From assembly GCF_904849725.1 (NCBI RefSeq), contig NC_058518.1:417391081-417455080 (forward strand): a stretch of DNA of 64,000 nt, written 5' to 3'. The notes under the pieces were generated by a model, which was not told the DNA's origin, did not search any database, and saw only the letters and a list, made by a program, of their open reading frames with translations. Source of the stretch: Hordeum vulgare subsp. vulgare (Eukaryota; Streptophyta; Magnoliopsida; Poales; Poaceae). Within the stretch, counting starts at the first letter, position 1. The number at the start of each line of letters is the position of its first letter. The position numbers and the translations under genes are program-made. Of this stretch, positions 44,060-56,087 are shown piece after piece.

Positions 44060-45660
44060 AAGAGCTTTAGTCAGCGGGTCTGCTACATTCAGATCCGTGT
44101 GCACTTTGAAATATTCACGTCCTCTCCTTCAATGTAGTCGCGGATGAGGTTGAAGGGTCGTTTCATGTGCCTGATCTTCTTGTGAAACCTTGGTTCCTTT
44201 GCTAAAGCAATGGCACCAGTGTTGTCACAGAACAGAGTTATTGGATTTAGTGCGCTCGGCAAAACTCCAAGATCCGTCATGAACTGCTTCATCGAGACAC
44301 CCTCCTTTGCTATCACCGAGGCAACCATGGACTCCGCTTCACATGTACAATCTGCTTCGACGCTTTGCTTGGAACTGCACCAGCTTACCGCACCCCCATT
44401 AAGAATAAGTATGTATCCGGTTTGAGACTTAGAGTCATCCGGATCAGTGTTAAAGCTTGCGTCGATGTAACCCTTTATGACGAGCTCTTCGTCACCTCCA
44501 TAAACGAGAAACATTTCCTTAGTCCTTTTCAGGCACTTCAAAATATTCTTGACCGCCGTCCAGTGATCCACTCCTGGATTACTTGGAAACCTTCCTGCCA
44601 TATTTATGGCCAAGCTGACGTCTGGTCTAGTGCACAACATTGCATACATGATAGAACCTATGGCTGAAGCATGGGGGACAAAACTCATTTATTCTTTATC
44701 TTTCGCAGTTGCTGGGCACTGAGTCTTACTCAATTTTATACCTTGTAACACTCTCAAGAACCCTTTCTTGGACTGTTCCATTTTGAACTTATTCAAAACT
44801 TTATCAAGGTATGTGCTTTGTGAAAGTCCTATCAGGCGTCTCGATCTATCCCTATAGATCTTGATGCCTAGAATGTAAGCACCTTATCTTAGGTCCTTCA
44901 TAGAGAAACTTTTATTCAAGTAATCCTTTATGCTCTCCAAAAACTCCACGTTGTTTCCAATAAGCAATATGTCAACCACATATAATATTAGAAACGCCAC
45001 AGAGCTCCCACTCACTTTCTTGTAAATACAAGATTCTCCAACCACTTGTATAAACCCAAATGCTTTGATCACCTCATCCAAGCGCTTATTCCAACTCCGA
45101 GATGCTTGCACCGGTCCATAAATGGATTGCTGGAGCTTGCGCACTTTGATAGCATTCTTTGGATCGACAAAACCTTCGGGTTGCAACATATACAACTCTT
45201 CCTTAAAAACTCGTTAAGGAACGCCGTTTTGACATCCATCTGCCAGATTTCATAATCGAAAAATGCAGCTATTGCTAACATGATTCGGACAAACTTAAGC
45301 ATCGCTACCGGTAAGAACGTCTCATCGTAGTCAACTCCTTGAACTTGTGAAAAACCCTTTTCCACAAGTCGAGCTTTATAAACGGTCACATTACCATCCG
45401 CGTCCGTCTTCTTCTTAAAGATCCATTTGTTCTGAATAGCCTTGCGGCCGTCAGGTAATACTTCCAAAGTCCACACGTTGTGTTCATACATAGATCCTAT
45501 CTCGTACTTCATGGCCTCCAGCCATTTGTTGGAATCCGAGCCCACCATTCCTTCTTCATAACTTGCAGGTTCATTGTTATCTAACAACATGATTGATAAG
45601 ACAGGATTACCGTATCACTCAGGAGTAGTACGTGATCTTGTCGACGTGCGAGGTCCGATA
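44060..45660 (-). pseudogene. Copia reverse transcriptase and RNase H, inactivated
   Basis: Read on the minus strand, RT begins at about 45,560 (DSNKWLEAMKYEIGSMYEHN), runs through NKWIFKKKTDADGN and WQMDVKTAFLNEFL, then shifts frame near 45,200 (MYMLQPEGFVDPKNA). The catalytic box reads LYVVDILLIG, so the second Asp-box residue of YVDD is Val. After a stop near 44,884 the RNase H part (44,688-44,089) reads DASFNTDPDDSKSQTGYILI, SVEADCTCEAESMVA and FCDNTGAIALA. The Asp to Val change removes a metal-binding residue. Confidence 0.9.
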
Positions 45661-45897
45661 GGAACTTAATCCGAAGTTGCATGATCATCATCATTAACTT
45701 CCTCCTCAACCGGCATCGCTTCGACGGGGGTTTCCCCTGCGCCGCCATCTAGAGGGACTAGAGGTTCGACAACCTCATCAAGTTCTATCTAACTCCCACT
45801 CAATTCTTTCGAGAGAAACTCCTTCTCAAGAAAAGCTTCGTTCTTAGCAACAAAAACTTTGCCCTCGGATTTGAGATAGAAGGTGTACCCAACTGTC

Positions 45898-47709
45898 TAT
45901 TGGGGAACGTCGCATGGGAAACAAAAAATTTCCTACGCGCACGAAGACCTATCAAGGTGATGTCCATCTACGAGAGGGGATGTGTGATCTACGTACCCTT
46001 GTAGACCGTACAGCAGAAGCGTTAGTGAACGCGGTTGATGTAGTGGAACGTCCTCACGTTCCTCGATCCGCCCCGCGAACCGTCCCGCGATCAGTCCCAC
46101 GATCTAGTGCCGAACGGACGGCACCTCCGCGTTCAGCACACGTACAGCTCGACGATGATCTCAGCCTTCTTGATCCAGCAAGAGAGACAGAGAGGTAGAA
46201 GAGTTCTCCGGCAGCATGACGATGCTCCGGAGGTTGGTGGTGATCTTATCTCAGCAGGGCTCCGCCCGAGCTCCGCAGAAACGCGATCTAGAGGAAAAAC
46301 CGTGGAGGTATGTGGTCGGGCTGCCGTGGAAAAGTCGTCTCAAATCAGCCCTAAAACCTCCGTATATATAGGGGGAAGAGGGGGAGCCTTGCCTTGGGGT
46401 CCAAGGACCCTCAAGGGCTTCGGCCGAGCCAAGGGGGGAACCCTCCCCTTCCAAACCGAGTCCAACTAGGTTTGGAAGGAGGAGTCCATCCCCCTTTTCC
46501 CACCTCCTCTTTTTTTTTCTCTTTGATTTTCTTCCTATGGCGCATAGGGCCTTCTTGGGCTGTCCCACCAGCCCACTAAGGGCTGGTGCGTCACCCCCAA
46601 GTCCTATGGGCTTCCCCGGGGTGGGTTGCCCCCCGGTGAACTCCCGGAACCCATTCGTCATTCCCGGTACATTCCCGGTAACTCCGAAAACCTTCCGGTA
46701 ATCAAATGAGGTCATCCTATATATCAATCTTCGTTTCCTGACCATTCCGGAAACCCTCGTGACGTCCGTGATCTCATCCGGGACTCCGAAGAACATTCGG
46801 TAACCAACCATATAACTCAAATACGCATAAAACAACGTCGAACCTTAAGTGTGCAGACCCTGCGGGTTCGAGAACTATGTAGACATGACCCGAGAGACTC
46901 CTCGGTCAATATCCAATAGCGGGACCTGGATGCCCATATTGGATCCTACATATTCTATGAAGATCTTATCGTTTGAACCTCAGTGCCAAGGATTCGTATA
47001 ATCCCGTATGTCATTCCCTTTGTCCTTCGGTATGTTACTTGCCCGAGATTCGATCCTCAGTATCCGCATACCTATTTCAATCTCGTTTACCGGCAAGTCT
47101 CTTTACTCGTTCCGTAATACAAGATCCCGCAACTTACACTAAGTTACATTGCTTGCAAGGCTTGTGTGTGATGTTGTATTACCGAGTGGGCCCCGAGATA
47201 CCTCTCCGTCATACGGAGTGACAAATCCTAGTCTTGATCCATACTAACTCAACTAACACCTTCGGAGATACCTGTAGAGCATCTTTATAGTCACCCAGTT
47301 ACGTTGCGACGTTTGATACACACAAAGCATTCCTCCGGTGTCAGTGAGTTATATGATCTCATGGTTATAGGAATAAATACTTGACACACAGAAAACAGTA
47401 GCAACAAAATGACACGATCAACATGCTACGTCTATTAGTTTGGGTCTAGTCCATCACGTGATTCTCCTAATGACGTGATCCAGTTATCAAGCAACAACAC
47501 CTTGTTTATAATCAGAAGACACTGACTATCTTTGATCAACTGGCTAGCCAACTAGACGCTTGCTAGGGACAGTGTTTTGTCTATGTATCCACACATGTAT
47601 ATAAGTCTTCATTCAATACAATTATAGCATGGATAATAAACGATTATCTTGATACAGGAATTATAATAATAACTATATTTATTATTGCCTCTAGGGCATA
47701 ATTCCAACA
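45898..47709 (-). mobile_element. Solo LTR, Angela-like, inside the minus-strand copia
   Basis: An 1,812-bp LTR in minus orientation. Flanking 5-mers are ctgtc (45,893-45,897) and ctatc (47,710-47,714), a target duplication with one transition. Its plus-strand start is tattgggg where tgttgggg is expected. It splits the integrase C-terminal segment of the host copia between the FIGYPKE and VGYTF portions. No internal sequence remains. Confidence 0.9.
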
Positions 47710-48988
47710 CTATCTCCTTTGGGTAACCTATGAAGACGCACTTTTCTGCTTTGGGTTCCAACTTTTTAGGCTGAAGCTTTTTGACATAAGCATCACATTC
47801 CCAAACTTTAAGAAACGACAACTTTCGTCTCTTGCCATACCACAGTTCGTATGGTGTCGTCTCAACGGATTTTGATGGTGCCCTATTTAAAGTGAATGCA
47901 ACTGTCTCTAATGCATAACCCCAAAACTATAACGGCAAATCGGTAAGAGACATCATAGATCGCACCATATCTAACAAAGTGCGATTACGACGTTCGGACA
48001 CACCATTATGTTGTGGTTTTCCAAGCGGTGTCAACTGTGAAACAATTCCACATTGTCTTAAGTGAGCACCAAACTCAAAACTCAGATATTTACCCCCACG
48101 ATCAGAACGTAGGAACTTGATCTTCTTGTTACGATGATTTTCAACTTCACTCTAAAATTTCTTGAACTTCTCAAACGTTTCAGACATGTGCTTCATCAAG
48201 TAGATATATCCATACCTACTCAAATCGTCAGTGAAGGTGAGAAAATAACGATATCCGCCGCGTGCCTCCACACTCATCGGACCGCACACATCGGTATGTA
48301 TGATCTCCAACAAGTCACTTGCACGCTCCATTGTTCCGGAGAATGGAGTCTTAGTCATCTTGCCCATGAGGCATGGTTCGTACGTGTCAAGTGATTCAAA
48401 ATCAAGTGACTCCAAAAGCCCATCGGAATGGAGTTTCTTCATGCGCTTTACACCAATACGACCTAGGCGGCAGTGCCACAAAAACATGGCGCTATCATTG
48501 TTAACTCTACATCTTTTGGTCTCAATGTTATGTATATGTGTATCATCGCTATCAAGATTCCATATGAACAATCCTCTCACATTGGGTGCATGACCATAAA
48601 AGATATTACTCATAGAAATAGAACAACCATTATTCTCTGACTTAAACGAGTAACCGTCTCGCAATAAACAAGATCCAGATATAATGTTCATGCTTAACGC
48701 ATGCACTAAATAACAATTATTTAAGTTCATAACTAATCCTGATGGTAACTGAAGTGAGACTGTGCCGACGGCGATTGCATCAACCTTGGAACCATTTCCC
48801 ACGCGCATCGTCACTTCATCCTTCGCCGACCTTTGTTTATTCCGCAGTTCCTGCTTCGAGTTGCAAATATGAGCAACAGAACCGGTATCAAATACCCAGG
48901 CACTACTACGAGTGTTGGTTAAGTACACATCAATAACATGTATATCAAATATACCTGATTTTTCCTTGGCCGCCTTCTTATCAGCCAA
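47710..48988 (-). pseudogene. Copia protease and integrase, broken
   Basis: The open part 48,988-48,152 contains the protease motif WVFDTGSVAHICNS and the start of integrase: LWHCRLGRIGVKRM, CLMGKMTKTPF, and the first catalytic Asp in IIHTDVCGP. The zinc-binding His of LGH is Arg here. Further integrase sequence to 47,710 has stops and shifts; its C-terminal FIGYPKE segment is split by the solo LTR. Confidence 0.87.
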
Positions 48989-49009
48989 ATATTTGGGGCA
49001 GTTGTGCTT

Positions 49010-49816
49010 CTAGTGACCCAGTCCCTTGCAATAATAACACTCTGTTTCAGGCTTAGGTCCAGCCTTGGGTTTCTTCGTCGAATTGGCAACAGGCTTGCCT
49101 CTCTTCTTGGAGTTACCCTTCTTGCCTTTGTTGTTTCTCTTGAAACTAGTGGTCTTATTAACCATCAACACTTGATGCTCTTTCCGGAGTTCTAACTCTA
49201 TGACTTTCAACATCCTGAATAACTCGCCGGGTGACTTGTTCATCCCTTGCATGTTATAGTTCAAAACAATGCTCTTATAGCTAGGTGGTAGTGATTGAAG
49301 AATTCTGTCAGTGATAGCCTCTTGCGGGAGTTCAATCCCCAGCTCAGCTAGACGGTTTGAGTACCCAGACATTTTGAGCACATGTTCACTCAGAGACGAA
49401 TTCTCCTCCATCTTGCAAGCATAGAATTTATCGGAGGTCTCATACCTCTCGATCCATGCGTTTTTCTGAAAGATAAACTTCAACTCCTGGAACATCTCAT
49501 ATGCTCCATGACGCTCAAAGCGATGTTGAAGTCCCAGCTCTAAGCCATACAAGACTGCACATTGAACTACTGAGTAGTCCTCCTTACGTGTCAACCAGGC
49601 GTTCAAAACATCTTGGCTAGACGTAGCGGGTGGTTCATCTCCTAGCACAGCATTAAGGACATAATCCTTCTTCCCAGCTTCCAGGAGCAGCTTTAGATTA
49701 CGAGCCCAGTCTACAAAGTTGCTTCCATCATCATTCAACTTAGCTTTCTCTAGGAACGTATTAAAATTCAGGGTGACTGTTGTGTGAGCCATTGATCTAC
49801 AACACAAATATTGCAA
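49010..49816 (-). pseudogene. Copia gag, open to a stop in the zinc knuckle
   Basis: A 268-codon open frame. The gag core includes NFVDWARNLKLLLEAGKKDY, HVLKMSGYSNRLAELGIELP and QSLPPSYKSIVLNYNMQGMN. A Lys-rich linker leads to the CCHC knuckle CYYCKGLGH, where a TAG replaces the next codon (Trp TGG in relatives, as I recall) before KHNCPKYLADKK. It is the best preserved Angela-like gag in the window. A natural gag-pol readthrough is conceivable, but the other damage argues for decay. Confidence 0.85.
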
Positions 49817-51046
49817 AGTGGACTTAGACTATGTTTAAGATAATTAGAGTTTAACTAATCAAATTAATGATAAACTCCCACTCAAAAAGTACATCTCTCT
49901 AGTCATTTGAGTGGTACATGATCCAAATTCACTAACTCAAGTCCAATCATCACGTGAGTTGAGAATAGCTTCAGTGGTAAGCATCTCTATGCTAATCATA
50001 TCAACTATATAAATGCATGCTCGACCTTTCGGTCTCATGTGTTCCGAGGCCATGTCTGCACATGCTAGGCTCATCAAGTTTAACTCGAGTGTTCTGCGTG
50101 TGCAACTGTTTTGCACCCGTTGTATGTGAACGTTGAGTCTATCACACCCGATCATTACATGGTGTCTCGAAACGACGAACTGTCGCAACGGTGCACCGTC
50201 GGGGAGAACACAATTTCATCTTAAAATTTTAGTGAGAGATCACCTTATATTCTACCATCGTTCTAAGAAAAATAAGGTGCATAAAAGGATTAACATCACA
50301 TGCAATTCATAAGTGACATGATATGGCCATCATCTTGTGCTTCTTGATCTCCATCACCAAAGCACCGACATGATCTTCTTGTCACCGGCGCCACACCATG
50401 ATCTCCATCATCATGCCGCCATTGAGGTTGTCAAGCTATCTATGCTATTACTACTAAAGCTACGACCTAGCAATATAGTAAATGCATCTGCAAACACAAA
50501 CGTTAGTTTAGAGACAACCCTATGGCTCCTGTCGGTTGCCGTAGCATCGACGTGCAAGTCGATATTAACTATTACAACATGATCATCTCATACATCCGAT
50601 ATGTCACATCACGTCATTGGCCATATCATATCACAAGCATACCCTGCAAAAACAAGTTAGACGTCCTCTAATTTGTTGTTGCATGTTTTAGGTGGCTGCT
50701 ATGGGTATCTAGTATGATCGCATCTTACTTACGCAAAAACCACAACGGAGATATGCAAATTGCTATTTAACCTCTCTCCAAGGACCGCCTCGGTCAAAAC
50801 CAATTCAACTGAAGTTGACGAAACCGACATCCGCCAGTCATCTTTATGCAACGAGTTGCATGTCGGTCGAAGAAACCAGTCTCTCGTAAGCGTACGAGTA
50901 ATGTAGGTCCGGTTCGCTTCAGCCCAACAGTATAGTCGAATCCAGAAAAGACTAAGGAGGGCAGCAAATCGAACATCAACGTCCACAAAACCTTTTGTGT
51001 CCTACTCGAGATAACATCTACGCATGAACCTAGCTCATGATGCCAC
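49817..51046 (-). other. Leader and primer site of the minus-strand copia
   Basis: About 1.2 kb of non-coding leader between gag and the 5' LTR, similar to 25,527-26,750 of the young copia. The primer site complement is at 51,033-51,045 (tgatgccac next to the LTR). No gene is seen. Confidence 0.75.
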
Positions 51047-54000
51047 TGTTGGGGAACGTTGCATGGGAAACAAAGAAATTCCTACGCACACGAAGACCTA
51101 TCACGATGTCCATCTACGAGAGGAGATTAGATCTACATACCCTTGTAGATCGCTACGCGGGAAGCGTTAAGAAACACGGTTGATGTAGTGGTACAGCTTC
51201 ATGATTCAAATCACCGTCGTCCCACGATCCATTCCGATCTAGCGCCGAACAGACGGCACCTCCGCGTTCAGCACACGTACAGCTCGATGACGATCTCGGC
51301 CTTCTTGATCCAGCAAGCAAGATAGAGAAGTAGATGAGTTTTCCGGCAGCGTGACGATGCTCCGGTGGTGGTGATGATCTACTCGTGCAGGGCTCCGCCC
51401 GCGCTTTGCAGAAATCCGATCTAGAGGCAAAACCATGTGGAATAGGTTTGAGTCGGACGTGGCAAAGTTATGTCTCAAAAAACCCTAAACCACCAATATA
51501 TATAGGACAAGGGGAGGGGCTAGCCTTGGGGCATAAGGGCCCCAAGGGTGCGCCGGCCGAAGGTGGAGGAGGAATCCTCCTCCAATTCGGTTTGGGAAGG
51601 AGGAGTCCTCCTCTTCCTTCCCACCTTCCTCTTTCCTTTTTTTTCTTTCTTTCCTTTGGTTTTTTCACACTAGTAAGAGTGCACGTGCAACGCACGTCTT
51701 GACAAATATGACAACCAAATGTGCTAATTGACAAGCATAAAATACATTTTGATGGCACTAAAAATGTTATATAATTCATATAATTTAAATGAGTTTCAGG
51801 AAACACTATAATTTAGCACAATTTGCATAGAGCAATAGCATAAACAATTATCTCGGTGATTCTGAGTAAACTTACCTATAGACTAACAAGTAGGAAACAT
51901 CAGGTAAATTTTCACACAACTTACATAGATACATGAAAATTCGTAGCTTTGTACTTACCTAGCTGATCTAGGGGTCTCACTAATGCCAAGTAACTTGGTT
52001 TGCTTTGTATTGTAGACTTCTACTTTGACGCATATAGAATCAGAACGATGAGGCGTGTCTACTGATTCACATGTCCGTGCAACCTTCGCTTGGCTTTCTA
52101 TGCTAATGCGGATGCAGTTAGAATTATTTTTGAATGCATACACTCTGTTAAAGCAAGAAGATATCCATGGACAGATATCTTGATAAGCTGAACACAAGTA
52201 TTGCTGATGCAATATTCAGTCAAAGCGTGTCTTTACCAATCAGGGAGACCCATGACCCATGCAAAGTGCTAGTCTGGTACTCACTTTCATCAACCCATGC
52301 CTACTGCTGCAGCTGCATGAACGGCCATCGGTGTACTCCATGCTCTTCTATAGCTTAGACATGAACACAAATATCTGATCTGCTATTGTACAATGAGAAG
52401 ATCGCAAAAGTCTTGACCACTCGAGATATGAGGAGCGTGGGGTGGGGGCTTCCTAGGGCATATGGTAAATAAAGTATCATGGAAAAAGGAAGCTAACAAT
52501 TAGCCTTTCCACTGAATTTTCAAGTTTGTCAGATATGCATAGATATGTCATGCTTCGAATTTACACCAAAAGCTCCATCTGCTTGCAAAGAAATACTGTA
52601 TTGGTTTGTCCATTGCTCTCCGGTGGTTCCGCTTTCTGTAATCTCAATTCTTTATGGACAAATTATCTTCATGAGGGATATTATTATTGTTTTATTTGCG
52701 TCACTCAAGAATGCAGAGATGTGTATTACAAATAAATTGAGATTTGTTCTGATTCTGTAAGTCAAGAAAGGGATATTTGGACAGCTACTTCAAGACAATA
52801 AACAAATGATTTTTAAATTCTCTTCGTATCCCTTCCAAAACAATTCTCTAAGCGTAAGTATTGGATTCTAAACAAGAGCTTAGCAGCCAGTGTTAAAGTT
52901 TTGACTCAAGTACACGCCATCATATAAGATACATTAAGCAACCTTCAGAGAGTGAACCATTAATGCGCTAAATCTAAACCAAATTTTGCTCATGATTTAG
53001 ATGGGCAGATCGCAAAAGAGAAAAGTGAAAAAAGAAGATTGGAGTTGCAGAAAAACCTTACCGGCCAGCATAGGCATCTGATCTTGATGGTGGTGTGGTG
53101 TACGCCGGTTATGAACTTACCCACGTGCAGCCACTGTCAGTGACATATCTCATATGCAGGAAAGCGTGTTGTTGGCGGCAGTCCCGTCGATGACGAGCAC
53201 AACGTCGGTGCCTAGATCAGCTCGCACGCGGGCCTGCGTTCGGGCCACTGTCCCGCTCTCATCACTGGCGACACCATGACGTGGCGAGGCCCTGTCCTGA
53301 CAACACACCCCGACAGACAGAGGCTGCCCCGCCCTCGACGAAACGGCATCCTCCATCCCAGATTGCACAACAACCTCCATCCTGGAGCGCACGATGGACC
53401 CCCCAAGCAACGACGGATGCAAACAACATCTTCGTCATGGCCTCCGGTGAAGATTTTGCATTGAGTTCGGAAGGGAGGCCGCCTCCCGCTAGAAACCGTC
53501 GCCATCGGAGGTTTACCGACTTACCATCGAGGCCGCTGCGCTCCTGCCCTTCCTACTCTCCCTTCCTTATGTTCTTCTCTATCTCCTCCTCACCTTCGAA
53601 GCTCTCTCTCGATGGAACTGCAGCATGCCATCGAGTAGCTCAGTCGCCGTCGCCGCCGTCCCTTTGACTCGTCGAAGCCGCCCGTCATCGACCCGATCTG
53701 TCTACCATCCGCCAGATCCATGCCAGCCTCCCCGGAGCCCATGCCTTCGCCGTCACCGTTCCCTGTGCCGAGCTGCCGCCGCCGCCCCGCGTTAACCGCA
53801 TCGCTAGCCTGTACATCTGTTTGCGATTAGGTCTTGTTTGTTTTTCTTCCTTGAATTAGGGAAGCGATGTATTCGGAGTGGACGCTGGGCGCGGAACGGT
53901 TTCGTCTGGCAAAGTTTTCGTCCACTGAGGCAAATTGCTAAATGCGGTTGTTTTTGCCGGTTAGTATAATCTTAATGGTTAGATCAAATTAAGTGGTTTC

Positions 54001-55244
54001 AATCATGAGGCTGTTATTGATCCCTGTTGTTATGTGTACATTAAGTTGAGTGTACTTAGCGATGAATATGTTGGCTTGTTTAATAGTAGTATAGATGTGG
54101 CGCCATAGCCTTCTTGGGCTGATTCCACCAGCCCACTAAGGGCTGGTGCGCCACCCTAAGGCCATGGGCTCCTTCCCAGTGAACATCCGGAACTCATTCG
54201 TCACTTTCAGTACACTGCCGGAATTGCCCGAAACTTTCCGGTAACCAAATGAAACCATCCTAAATATCAATTTTGTTTCCGAACCATTCCGGAAACCCTC
54301 GTGACGTCGGTGTTCTCATCCGGGACTCCGAATAACATTCGGTAACCACACATATAACTCAACTATATTAAAACATCATCGAACCTTAAGTGTGCAGACC
54401 CTGCGGGTTCGAGAACTATGTAGACATGACCCGATACACTCCTCAGTCAATATCCAATAGCGGGACCTGGATGCCCATATTGGATCCTACATATTCTCCG
54501 AAGATCTTATCGGTTGAACCTCGGTGCCAAGGATTCATATAATCCCGTATGTCATTCCCTTTGTCCTTCGGTATGTTACTTGCCCGAGATTTGATCGTTG
54601 GTATCCGCATACCTATTTCAATCTCTTTACCGGCAAGTCTCTTTACTCGTTCCGTAATACAAGATCCCGTGACTTACACTTAGTCACATTGCTTGCAAGG
54701 CTTGTGTGTGATGTTGTATTACCGAGTGGGCCCCGAGATACCTCTCCGTCACACGGAGTGACAAATCCCAGTCTTGATCCATACTAACTCAACGGACACC
54801 TTCGGAGATACCTGTAGGGTACCTTTATAGTCACCCAGTTACGTTGCAACGTTTGATACACACAAGGTATTCCTCCGGTGTCAGTGAGTTATATGATCTC
54901 ATGGTCATAGGAATAAATACTTGACACGCAGAAAACAATAGCAACAAAATGACACGATCACATGCTACGTTCATAGTTTGGGTCTAGTCCATCACATGAT
55001 TCTCCTAATGATGCGATCCAGTTATCAAGTGACAACACTTGCATATAGTCAGAAAACCTTGACTATCCTTGATCAACTGGCTAGCCAATTAGAGGCTTGC
55101 TAGGGACATTGTTTTGTCTATGTATCCACACATGTATCTATGTTTTCATCCAATACAATTATAGCATGGATAATAAACGATTATCTTGAAACAGGAAATA
55201 TAATAATAACTATTTATCATTGCCTCTAGGGCATATTTCCAACA
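51047..55244 (-). repeat. 5' LTR of the minus-strand copia, split by a Helitron
   Basis: Pieces 51,047-51,669 and 54,096-55,244 join cleanly across caca|tgtg, matching the uninterrupted 3' LTR at 42,770. The outer border ends ttccaaca at 55,244, directly before the ggatc duplication. Confidence 0.93.
51670..54095 (-). mobile_element. Non-autonomous Helitron (2.43 kb) inside an LTR
   Basis: On the minus strand it starts TCTATACTACTATTAAAC (5' end at 54,095) and ends CTAG at 51,670. A 6-bp-stem hairpin with a 3-base loop (acgtgc/gcacgt, 51,683-51,697) lies about nine bases before the CTAG. The insertion is between A and T with no duplication: the LTR reads caca|tgtg in the empty copy. These are the defining Helitron features. 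No Rep/helicase coding is present. A GC-rich stretch (53,150-53,820) could be captured gene sequence, but I recognise none. Confidence 0.9.
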
Positions 55245-55249
55245 GGATC

Positions 55250-56087
55250 ACCACAGCCTCGAGCTCGTACCAGAGCCTCTCATGGCGACACGTCGATCTA
55301 GAGACACTCGTAACGGCGCGAGAGGGGAAGAGAGGGGAGGAATGGGTTGCAGAGGAACCCTAGGGCGCTGGCATGACCAAATAGGCCGGAGGGGAAGGCT
55401 CGGGGTCGTGTGATGGAGGAGGGGGTCGATCTGGTGGAGGAGCTATGTTCGTATGAGCTGACGTCGAGAGGTGGGAGAAGAGGGACGCGCTACCGGGCTT
55501 GGGCCGCACTAACAGAGCTGGGCCACTCCCTCTCTCTCAGAAAGAAAGAGGGCTTTGCAAAAAACAAAAATAATCTGCCTTTTGAAATAATGCCAGAGGC
55601 GAAAGAAAATGAAATAAACAAAAATAAAAATATATTCGGGCTTCTAAAATCATGCCCGAGTTTATAAAAATAAATTGGGAAACTTTTGAAGAGTGAAATT
55701 TAAATGCCTTTATTTAAATGAGACCTTGTTTTTAAATAAAATCAAAAGGGAAAATTAGAAGAAAACCAGAGGGGTTGCCTCCACGATTAATAAGAAGATT
55801 TTGAAAAGAGGAGGAACATTTTATTTGGATCAAAACATAATCTTTTAAAACTGCCTCAAAGAAAAATTAGAGAGGAGAGAAGGAGTTTTTGAACCTATGG
55901 TGCACTAGTGGGTTTTTGAGCTAGACCTTGATGCACACAATCACCCAACCATCACATGCAATCTCACACATCAGAGCAAGGTGCACCCACATCCACACAA
56001 GTCAAAACCAAAAGGGAAAAGATGTAATGCATGATGCCATGATGCACATGAAATGATGACACAAGGATGGGCTCAAACCACATATAA
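55250..56087 (-). repeat. Third piece of the large solo LTR
   Basis: Between the copia duplication and the plus-strand Helitron. On the minus strand it reads through a promoter-like AT-rich part into a GC-rich leader-like part. The segment aaatgatgacacaaggatgg with its gatgcc repeats recalls gypsy LTR starts of wheat. No gene is visible. Confidence 0.55.

Larger units (their letters stand above)
42154..55244 (-). mobile_element. Older Angela/BARE1/WIS-like copia with nested solo LTR and Helitron
   Basis: Minus-strand element with the perfect target duplication ggatc (42,149-42,153 and 55,245-55,249). LTRs lie at 42,154-43,947 (3') and 51,047-55,244 (5', split by a Helitron; about 1,772 bp net). 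By eye they differ by roughly 6% over the first 400 bp, so this copy is much older than the one at 23,716. Sense order is 5' LTR, primer site, leader, gag, protease, integrase, RT and RNase H. A solo LTR of the same family interrupts the integrase. Confidence 0.93.

Noticed and set aside
53150..53667. GC-rich frames on both strands of the minus Helitron considered as a captured gene
   Set aside because: Homologous frames in the inverted copy (56,526-57,113) are not conserved in frame, and no domain is recognisable.
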